Source: Treponema sp. UBA4267 (GTDB lineage Bacteria > Spirochaetota > Spirochaetia > Treponematales > Treponemataceae). From it: a stretch of 45,182 bases of DNA. The stretch is from the NCBI GenBank assembly GCA_002395155.1, contig DGWD01000008.1, positions 204,191-249,372 of the forward strand. Reading direction: 5' to 3'. This document shows, one piece after another, positions 23,897-31,195 of the stretch. The notes under the pieces are model-generated. The model was not told where the DNA came from and searched no databases. It saw only the letters and a program-made list of their open reading frames with translations. Position numbers and translations under genes: made by a program. Every line of letters starts with the position of its first letter. The first letter of the stretch is position 1.

Positions 23897-24853
23897 CTAA
23901 TCCAATAAGGTCTTTACAACACTTTCATAGTTTCCATCGTAAGTGGCATGAATAAGAGGTCTGGCTAAAATAACCCTGTCGGCACCATAGTAAATAGCTG
24001 TTTGAACATCCTGTTTAGAACGAATTCCACCGTCTACCCAAAGTTCCTTACAGTACTTTTTAAGTTCAAGAGCATTTTTTGCCAAAAAATCGCCGGAACT
24101 ACCAATTCTAGTTTCAATTCGTCCACCGTGGTTTGAAATGTAAACTACATCAGGTTTTACTTCGCGAACCAGTTCTATATCATCTTGTGTAAAAACACCC
24201 TTAATCACAAAAGGTCTTTGTGTATAGTTACGGAAGTCCTCCAACTGTGCAGATGTTTTTCTTTCAAGGTTAACAAGATTTCGCATTGTTACAATGTTGT
24301 AGGAATCTATATCAATTCCAATGTAATCAGCATAGTCTCTAACCCAGGAAGCCCTTTCTTTTAATTTGTCCTGAGGATAAGGTTTTAGAAAAAATGCCGC
24401 AGAAAACGAAGAAAGCGAGGGGTCTGTCCCCTTTTCTTTACGAATTGTTTTTACCGCATCAAGCCCAAGCTGCAACTTTTCATCAGGGCATCCATCCCCA
24501 ATACAAAGTCCAAAACCTGCCAGTGCTGCATTTGTAAGATAAGGAAGATAAAAATCTTTTTCTTCTGCATAACCAATATTTTCAACTGCACCCGTAACAG
24601 GTCCGCAGCGAATCATATCTGGAGTAATTTGAATATCTGAAATTTTTGTCTGATTTCCCTGAAGGCAGGCTTTTTCATAAAGCTCTTTCCAGGCTTCAAC
24701 ATTGAGCTGAAAGTTTTTGCTGTTAAAAACACCACCCAAGCCAGGCATATTGCCTTCGCAACCATAACCATCGCAAACAGGACAACGGTGACATTTTAAG
24801 TTGCCAGAAAGAGATGCTTCGGAATACTTTTTTTGCTCCCCACCCAAGGCCAT
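23897..24853 (-). CDS. FMN-dependent alpha-hydroxyacid dehydrogenase-like protein
   Basis: A 318-residue TIM-barrel flavoprotein of the lactate/glycolate oxidase superfamily. FMN and active-site blocks at the C-terminal half are clear: RPFVIKGVF with the FMN Lys, VYISNHGGR with catalytic His and Arg, LWVDGGIRSKQDV and GADRVILARPL. The N-terminus has a Cys cluster (CHRCPVCDGYGC) that could bind Zn or an Fe-S cluster, and the usual N-terminal Tyr region is replaced, so the substrate may not be lactate. ATG at 24853 is preferred over a TTG three bases upstream. It follows the phosphofructokinase stop by 3 bases, forming an operon. An exact GGGGACAGACCCC motif is read as KGTDP near residue 140. 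Confidence 0.82.
   Translation of the reverse strand: MALGGEQKKYSEASLSGNLKCHRCPVCDGYGCEGNMPGLGGVFNSKNFQLNVEAWKELYEKACLQGNQTKISDIQITPDMIRCGPVTGAVENIGYAEEKDFYLPYLTNAALAGFGLCIGDGCPDEKLQLGLDAVKTIRKEKGTDPSLSSFSAAFFLKPYPQDKLKERASWVRDYADYIGIDIDSYNIVTMRNLVNLERKTSAQLEDFRNYTQRPFVIKGVFTQDDIELVREVKPDVVYISNHGGRIETRIGSSGDFLAKNALELKKYCKELWVDGGIRSKQDVQTAIYYGADRVILARPLIHATYDGNYESVVKTLLD
24419..24431 (-). repeat. GGGGACAGACCCC motif, copy in FMN enzyme gene
   Basis: Exact motif on the coding strand followed by T and preceded by AAAA. Read as KGTDPSLSS in a variable stretch between VKTIRKE and AAFFLKP. Confidence 0.7.
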
Positions 24854-24856
24854 CAA

Positions 24857-25942
24857 TTAGTCTCCAAAGCAAATACCCAAATCACGGGCAGTTTTAAGCA
24901 TAGAATCATCTTCTGGAATTGCCTTAACTTTTCCAGCAACTTGACTTAAAGGTGTAGCAACAATTTCTCCATCTTTTACAGCAACTAAATTTCCAAATTC
25001 CTTGTTTGCAAGGAAGTCTGCAGCGGCATTTCCCAACTGAGTAGCCAAAAGCATATCATAAGGAGAAGGATTTCCACCTCTCTGTAAATAACCCAAAACC
25101 GATGTACGAGTTTCTATTCCAGTTTCAGCTTCAATTTCTTTAGCTACACGGAATGCAACCGACTGAGTCATAGCCTCACGAGCTTTTTTAAGTTCTTTTT
25201 TGCCAAGTTTACCTTCAGCTAAATCTAAAGCACCTTCTGAACAAGCAACAATAAAATAATTTTGACCTTTTGCTTTTTTAGCCTTAAGGAATTTACCAAT
25301 TTTCTTTACATCATAAGGAATTTCTGGAAGAAGGATAACATCAGCATGACCTGCAACACCTGCATAAAGACCAAGCCAACCCACCTTGTGACCCATAATT
25401 TCTACAACCATACAACGACCATGACTTTTAGCTGTAGTTCTTATAGCTTCAATTCCAGCAGTAGCAACATCAATTGCAGAATGAAAACCGAAAGTTTCAT
25501 CTGTGCCCACAATATCGTTATCAATTGTTTTTGGCATTCCAATTACATTAAAACCAGCTTCCGATAAAAGAGATGCAGTAGTATTAGTACCATTTCCACC
25601 CAAACAAACAAGAGCATCCAGCTTATTTTTCTTAAAGGTTTCTCGAATTCCATCTACAGGCAAAAGACCAGTTTTAGGATCTGGAACAGGATTTTTAAAA
25701 GGCTTTACACGTGATGTACCAAGGATTGTTCCGCCCAAAGAAATCATATTCTCAAGGTCAAAATCATCCATCTTAACTACATCATTATCAATTAAACCCC
25801 TGTAACCATTTTTAATACCAATAAATTTCATTCCGTAATTATTCTTACCGGAAATACAAAGAGCTCTAATTGCAGCATTAAGACCAGGTGCATCACCACC
25901 AGAAGTCAAAATACCAACTGTTTTAATAGAAGTTGCTTTCAT
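24857..25942 (-). CDS. pfkA: 6-phosphofructokinase
   Basis: A 361-residue phosphofructokinase that makes fructose 1,6-bisphosphate in glycolysis. Substrate loops: TSGGDAPGLNAAIRA (14-28), LGGNGT (114-119), MPKTIDNDIVGTDETFGF (136-153, catalytic Asp), MGHKVGWLGLYAG and LGYLQRGGNPSPYD. Donor choice is not settled by the motifs: Gly118 (equivalent to Gly104 of E. coli) favours ATP, Lys138 (equivalent to position 124) is the residue of PPi enzymes, and the Asp that normally precedes Gly104 (GGDG) is Asn here. Enzymes with Gly/Lys combinations, such as actinobacterial ones, use ATP. First gene of a two-gene operon with the FMN enzyme. Confidence 0.92.
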   Translation of the reverse strand: MKATSIKTVGILTSGGDAPGLNAAIRALCISGKNNYGMKFIGIKNGYRGLIDNDVVKMDDFDLENMISLGGTILGTSRVKPFKNPVPDPKTGLLPVDGIRETFKKNKLDALVCLGGNGTNTTASLLSEAGFNVIGMPKTIDNDIVGTDETFGFHSAIDVATAGIEAIRTTAKSHGRCMVVEIMGHKVGWLGLYAGVAGHADVILLPEIPYDVKKIGKFLKAKKAKGQNYFIVACSEGALDLAEGKLGKKELKKAREAMTQSVAFRVAKEIEAETGIETRTSVLGYLQRGGNPSPYDMLLATQLGNAAADFLANKEFGNLVAVKDGEIVATPLSQVAGKVKAIPEDDSMLKTARDLGICFGD

Positions 25943-25985
25943 AATTTGATTATAACCTTTTTTTCAGAAGTCTAACAATACGTCA

Positions 25986-26051
25986 AGTCAAGGCACGCGT
26001 ACGCTTAAAGCCTTGGCTTCGCCGTTTTTAGGGTTTGTAATAAACCCTAAA
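25986..26051. other. Two hairpins between divergent pfkA and ftsK
   Basis: CAAGGC...GCCTTG (arms near 25989 and 26009) and a perfect 10-bp stem TTTAGGGTTT/AAACCCTAAA with 5-base loop (26022-26046), followed by TAAAAAAAC. They lie in the 155-base region between divergent genes, so they are not ordinary terminators of either; role unknown. Confidence 0.45.
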
Positions 26052-26097
26052 TAAAAAAACTTCTAAAAACTTTTTTTATATATCCGATAATGGAAGT

Positions 26098-29000
26098 ATG
26101 AAAGCATCTAATAAATCTAGCATTATTACAGGAGTTAGCTTACTTTGTTTAGCAGCTCTATTTTCAATCTGTTTGATTACTCAGGCCTTTGATTTCGGAG
26201 CAGGAGGACCTGGGCACAATAACATTTTCTACCTTTTGGGAAATGTTTTATATTCCGTTTATGGATTTTCAAGCATTTTGATTCCGGGATTCCTTTTAAT
26301 TTCCGGCTTGTCATGTTTTGCTACCAAGTGGACTGCAAGAAAGACAATGAGACTTATTACTGCTCTAATTCCATTTTTTACAGCGGTTGTAACAGAAAAA
26401 ATAATCCGTTCAATTGTTGATTTAGGAAAAGGTTCCTTCTCCGGCTTAAAAATTCTTATAGCACTTATAACAGGTGCAATGCTTATAGTAATAGAATACC
26501 TTGGTGCTGGAATTATTGCCGACAAAATTCAGCATTCCAGTGGTAAAAAGGCAAATGGATACGCAAAACTTTCAAAAGTTTCTATCCCTTCAGCAGAAAG
26601 CAATACAGAAAATGATGATGAAGAAACTCCAAAACACAGATCAATTTTTGACCGCGTTTTAGATGCAGTTGATAATCCTGAACAGGACGCACAAGAAGAA
26701 ACTTCTGTTGATGAAGAATACGACGAAGATGAAGAAGAATATCAGGACTACAATGCTGAACAGACAGAAGAAGCAGATGAATCAGAAAATCCTTATGCTT
26801 CTTACGAAGAAGAATTAGAGCAGGAAAATGATGAAGAAGAAATTGACCTGGATACTGAGATTACAAACAGTGCAGACGAAAGTTCTGAAATAGATATTCC
26901 TAGCTTCCAGGAAAATAATGAAGAAACTTCTGAAACAGTTGAAAATAATGATTCAGATGCAGAAGAAAGTTCTAACCCAAACACAATGATTACTCAGGAA
27001 GAGTTTGCTGCCCTCACATCACCAGAAGAACCTGCAGACGAACTTGAGTGGCCAGATCTTCCTCCACAGCCAGAAAAACTTCCTCCAGAATATGACGAAG
27101 ATTTTGACGAAAACGATCCAGACTTAGAATTTCCTCCAAAAGAACTTCCAAAAGAAGAAAAGGAAAAAGAAGAATATAACAGCAATGACCCTTATGCTGC
27201 AGCACGTTATGTGGATTCTGTTGTTGAAAATCCACGCTTTCCCCACGGAATTGTAATTCATGATTATGGTGAGCAAACTGAGGAAGAAGACGACAAGGAG
27301 TCAGACCCGAAAGAAGAAAAGAAATCTAAATTTCCTTCAAGAATAAATTTATACGAAGATGCCGTTTCTACATCATCACCTGAACCAGAAGTAGAAGATG
27401 ATGACGACTATGTTGAAGACGAAACACTTCCTATGCCAGAGTTTGATATTGAAAAGCCTGCAATTACTCAAATTGAAGAAGCTCAGACTGCTTTAGATAA
27501 AGAAATTGAATTTTACGAAGAAGATGATGATGACGAAACCGACGAAAATGATTCTGAAGAAAACTTACAGAATTTTTTTAACCAGGTAGATCCTTCATCA
27601 ACAGTACAGGATATAGACGATCCTTACGAAGCCGAAAAAAAAGAAACTCCTGAAGATGATGAAGCAGAAGTTGAATCACCTGTTTTTAATCAGATTGCTC
27701 AAACAGAAATGAAATCTGAAGGTTCACTTTCTGAAACCGCTTCGGATGTTTTTTCTGATATGGAAGAAGATATTCGTAAAAGTCAGCCTGCAAAAATTTT
27801 GAAACCTGTTCAAGATTCTTTTGATGAAGATGAAGAAGAAGTTGCAGATGCTTCTGATGAAGATGATAACGATGATGAAGAAATGGACATTCCTGCTCAA
27901 AAATCTTTATCAAATTCTAGTAATCCACTTTCTACATCTGCCACAAATCTTACTGCCGATGAACTTACAGACTTTTTCCATGCCCAGCAGGAAGAAAACA
28001 AACCTAAGGGAACCGAAATATTGGCAAATCCTCCAAAACTGGATCACACAGCTACCAAAAAAGGCCCTTATGTTATTCCTTCAGATTTACTAACTGCCTA
28101 TAAAGACGATGAATACTGGGTAATTGATGAAGCTACAAAACAGGCCGCCTTAAACCTTAAGCAGACTCTGGCAGAATTTAACATTGAAGCAGAAATTATT
28201 GGAATTAAAAAAGGTCCAGTTGTAACAATGTTTGAGCTTTTACCAGCACCTGGTGTAAAACTGAGTAAAATTGTAGCCCTCCAGGATAACATTGCCCTTA
28301 GCCTTGCTGCACAGTCAGTTCGTATTGTTGCACCAATTCCTGGAAAACAGGCAGTTGGAATTGAAGTTCCAAACCGTCACCGCTCTGTAGTTGGATTCCG
28401 TGAAATTATTGAAATGGACCTTCCTGAATGGAAAAAAATGGCCGTTCCAGTAATTCTGGGAAAAGATATTTTAGGAAAAGCCCAGCTTATAGATTTAGTC
28501 AAAACACCACACATGCTTATTGCCGGTGCGACAGGTTCTGGTAAATCTGTTTGTGTAAACTCTTTAATTCTCTCAATCTTATATAAACGTTCATTCAAAG
28601 ACGTAAAAATGATTCTAGTGGATCCAAAAGTAGTTGAATTGAAGCTTTACAACAATATCCCACATCTTTTGACACCAGTAATCACAGAACCTAAAAAAGC
28701 TTTACAGGCTTTAAAATGGGCCCTCTGCGAAATGGAAAGACGTTACGCCCTCTTAGACCAGATGGGTGTTCGCGATATTTCTAACTATAACCAGAAGATT
28801 AAAGATCAAAAAATTTGTACCGAAAAGTTGCCTTTCATCGTAATCATTATTGATGAATTTGCAGATTTAATGGCTACTTCTGGAAAAGAACTTGAATCGG
28901 TAATTGCAAGACTTACAGCCATGTCTCGTGCAGTAGGTATTCACCTTGTTCTTGCTACCCAGAGACCTTCTGTAAACGTAATCACCGGTTTAATTAAGGC

Positions 29001-29481
29001 AAACATTCCTACTCGAATAGCCTTCATGGTTGCTTCCCGAACCGACTCCAATATCATTATTGATACAGTAGGGGCTGAAAAACTTTTGGGCCGTGGTGAT
29101 ATGCTTTATGCCTCTGCCGTTGACCCAGCTCCAGTTCGTATTCAGGGTACTTTTGTTAGCGACCAGGAAGTTGAAGACGTTGTTAGAGCTGTTAAAGAAT
29201 ACGGTGAACCAGATTATATCGACGAAGAAATTTTCTTTGATGATGAAGATGATGACGGAGCAAAAGATCTCTTTGGACAGCCTATGGATGATGATGATCC
29301 TCTGTACGATCAGGCTCTGGAAATTGTTGTTCAAGCTGGTAAGGCTTCTGCCTCTTACATTCAGAGACGTCTTAAAATTGGTTACAATAGGGCCGCTCGA
29401 TTGGTAGAAGAAATGGAAGAAAGAGGAATTGTCGGTCCGGCAAACGGAAGTAAACCTCGCGAAGTAATCCATATCCCTTAA
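26098..29481 (+). CDS. ftsK: DNA translocase FtsK/SpoIIIE with long acidic linker
   Basis: A 1127-residue septal DNA pump that moves chromosome ends apart at division. Residues about 8-150 hold four membrane helices. From about 170 to 640 there is a disordered linker dominated by Asp, Glu, Pro and Ser. The motor starts near 650 (PPKLDHTATKKGPYVIPSDLL): Walker A AGATGSGKSV at about 806, Walker B IIIDEFADLM near 915, and RPSVNVITGLIKANIPTRIAF. The gamma winged helix (DPLYDQALEIVVQAGKASASYIQRRLKIGYNRAARLVE) forms the C-terminus and would read chromosome orientation sequences. The linker is longer than in many bacteria but within the range of FtsK. Confidence 0.97.
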   Translation: MKASNKSSIITGVSLLCLAALFSICLITQAFDFGAGGPGHNNIFYLLGNVLYSVYGFSSILIPGFLLISGLSCFATKWTARKTMRLITALIPFFTAVVTEKIIRSIVDLGKGSFSGLKILIALITGAMLIVIEYLGAGIIADKIQHSSGKKANGYAKLSKVSIPSAESNTENDDEETPKHRSIFDRVLDAVDNPEQDAQEETSVDEEYDEDEEEYQDYNAEQTEEADESENPYASYEEELEQENDEEEIDLDTEITNSADESSEIDIPSFQENNEETSETVENNDSDAEESSNPNTMITQEEFAALTSPEEPADELEWPDLPPQPEKLPPEYDEDFDENDPDLEFPPKELPKEEKEKEEYNSNDPYAAARYVDSVVENPRFPHGIVIHDYGEQTEEEDDKESDPKEEKKSKFPSRINLYEDAVSTSSPEPEVEDDDDYVEDETLPMPEFDIEKPAITQIEEAQTALDKEIEFYEEDDDDETDENDSEENLQNFFNQVDPSSTVQDIDDPYEAEKKETPEDDEAEVESPVFNQIAQTEMKSEGSLSETASDVFSDMEEDIRKSQPAKILKPVQDSFDEDEEEVADASDEDDNDDEEMDIPAQKSLSNSSNPLSTSATNLTADELTDFFHAQQEENKPKGTEILANPPKLDHTATKKGPYVIPSDLLTAYKDDEYWVIDEATKQAALNLKQTLAEFNIEAEIIGIKKGPVVTMFELLPAPGVKLSKIVALQDNIALSLAAQSVRIVAPIPGKQAVGIEVPNRHRSVVGFREIIEMDLPEWKKMAVPVILGKDILGKAQLIDLVKTPHMLIAGATGSGKSVCVNSLILSILYKRSFKDVKMILVDPKVVELKLYNNIPHLLTPVITEPKKALQALKWALCEMERRYALLDQMGVRDISNYNQKIKDQKICTEKLPFIVIIIDEFADLMATSGKELESVIARLTAMSRAVGIHLVLATQRPSVNVITGLIKANIPTRIAFMVASRTDSNIIIDTVGAEKLLGRGDMLYASAVDPAPVRIQGTFVSDQEVEDVVRAVKEYGEPDYIDEEIFFDDEDDDGAKDLFGQPMDDDDPLYDQALEIVVQAGKASASYIQRRLKIGYNRAARLVEEMEERGIVGPANGSKPREVIHIP

Positions 29482-29543
29482 TCAGAACTTTTCTTAACCA
29501 GGGATGCCTACACAAAGATAAACTTTTAACTTAAAATAAAGCT

Positions 29544-29861
29544 ATGAATCTAAAAATTGTTCTACTTTTTATTTTGAGTTTACTAATGAGCTTTGTTCTT
29601 ATTGCAGTAGGCATCTATTTTGCATCTGAAAAATTCTTAAACAAGCTGAACGAGTCTTCTGCCATAAAAAATGCCCAGACATTTGCTAAAAACAAGGTCC
29701 GGGCAAAAGGAAGTGCCTATATATCATTGGGATTAGGTGCTTTAACTTTAGTATGGGCAGTTATGCTGATAATGTTTCCAGGCCTTTCATCTTACCTGTC
29801 CTTAATCTACATGGCTGTTTTATTTATTTGCTGCGTTTTCTTAGTATTTCTTTACAAATAA
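29544..29861 (+). CDS. Small membrane protein, unknown
   Basis: A 105-residue protein with three hydrophobic helices (about 4-26, 57-78, 84-103) and a short basic loop (KNAQTFAKNKVRAKG). No recognised family. It lies 62 bases after ftsK on the same strand and may share its transcript; no terminator is visible between them. Confidence 0.7.
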   Translation: MNLKIVLLFILSLLMSFVLIAVGIYFASEKFLNKLNESSAIKNAQTFAKNKVRAKGSAYISLGLGALTLVWAVMLIMFPGLSSYLSLIYMAVLFICCVFLVFLYK

Positions 29862-29869
29862 ACCCAAAA

Positions 29870-31006
29870 CTAGCGGATAGTTTTAATTTTATCTACAAGC
29901 TTTTTACTGGCCTTTGTATGAGTTGTTTCAGAAGGATGCCAGTCCGCACAGATTGTATCGCTCATTAGTTGTGGATCTAATCTTAAAGCGGAAATTCTTT
30001 TATCACCACTTTCCAAAGTATAAGTTGAAACAGCCTTGCTTAAAGCCTCGTACAGTTCATCTCCCATCATTCCAAGACAACAAATAATATGTGCCTTAGG
30101 ATTTTTCTGACGCACATTTTTTAGGAATACTACATAATCATCTACATATTCCTGTACTTTATCAGCATGCTTTTTAGTATAGCTGGCATCATTTGTACCA
30201 AGATTTATTACAACAAAATCAGGTTGATAAGAGGCAAAATTCCAGTTTACATTTACAGGATTAAGACCAAAAATCGTATTTCCCCAGCTAAAACCAACTT
30301 TTTCATAAATTCTTGGAATTACAGAATCAGCATTTTTGTGACCATTGCTTGTATAGCCAGAAGTAATCCCCCATCCGCTTACACTTACAAAAGACCAGTC
30401 TGCATTCAAAGCCTGAGCAGTCTTAAAAGCATAAGTTTTTGTTGAATCTTCTGTTGAAGTCTTAAAATGATGTTCCTTTACAGGATCATCTACACCATAA
30501 CCACAAGTAATTGAATCGCCAATAAATTCAATTTTTAACTCTCTTGGCTCAGAAGCACTTACTTTTCCTTTTTTATCAACACAAAGATTTGTAATTGCAG
30601 CCAGGGAATTAGCAGATTCAGAAACTTTTAAAATCTGAACAAGTCCCTCTACATTTTTCTTACTGTCAAAAATTGTAAAAGTTTCAGTTTTTTTAGTAAT
30701 TAATGTATCAAGAGTCCTTTCTCCGTTTACAAATGCAACAATTCTTGCAGAGCCATCATCTTTTTTACCTGTAACTCCACTATCACCCGCAATAGTTACT
30801 TCCAGATATTTTGCTTTTACATTAAATTCAATTCCACTTGAAGAAAAAGCCAGAACCAGACCATTTGAATGTTCATAAGTTCTTCCAATTTTTCTGACAT
30901 GTTCTGAATCAAGATTTACAGATTTTGTATCTGCCCAAATAGTTATTGCCGAGCTAAAAATAAAGGCAAGTCCAATTAAAAATGATAGTTTTTCAGTTCT
31001 TTTCAT
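29870..31006 (-). CDS. Secreted SGNH esterase, CE2-like
   Basis: A 378-residue exported esterase. Starting at the ATG of 31006 gives a signal peptide (MKRTEKLSFLIGLAFIFSSA, cut after a nearby Ala); an upstream ATG at 31123 would add 39 residues without signal features. An N-terminal jelly-roll domain (about 25-150) is followed by an SGNH hydrolase: GDSITCGYG with nucleophile Ser, SGWGI (Gly), NLGTND (Asn) and ADWHPS with catalytic Asp/His. This two-domain order is that of carbohydrate esterase family 2, which removes acetyl groups from plant polysaccharides such as xylan or mannan. It suits a gut or rumen lifestyle. It converges on the small membrane protein gene with 8 bases between them. 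Confidence 0.82.
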   Translation of the reverse strand: MKRTEKLSFLIGLAFIFSSAITIWADTKSVNLDSEHVRKIGRTYEHSNGLVLAFSSSGIEFNVKAKYLEVTIAGDSGVTGKKDDGSARIVAFVNGERTLDTLITKKTETFTIFDSKKNVEGLVQILKVSESANSLAAITNLCVDKKGKVSASEPRELKIEFIGDSITCGYGVDDPVKEHHFKTSTEDSTKTYAFKTAQALNADWSFVSVSGWGITSGYTSNGHKNADSVIPRIYEKVGFSWGNTIFGLNPVNVNWNFASYQPDFVVINLGTNDASYTKKHADKVQEYVDDYVVFLKNVRQKNPKAHIICCLGMMGDELYEALSKAVSTYTLESGDKRISALRLDPQLMSDTICADWHPSETTHTKASKKLVDKIKTIR

Positions 31007-31195
31007 AAAAGAATTATAAGTAGGAAGAGTTTTTTCAATCAAGCCTGATAATGCAATTTTTAAAATTTTATGTTGGCATGACGTCATCATTATCATATTT
31101 ATAACAAGACTCCTTTTAAGCACCTATATATGAAGAGAATTGAATTTATCCCCATAAAAAACTATAATTACATATTAAAATTTTCGAGGAAAAAA

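Noticed and set aside
24854..24856. TTG as start codon of the FMN enzyme gene
   Set aside because: An ATG follows immediately in frame; nothing favours the rarer start.
28990..29472. 160-codon open frame antisense to ftsK
   Set aside because: Lies wholly opposite the FtsK motor and gamma domains, which are clearly coding; composition is that of a shadow frame.
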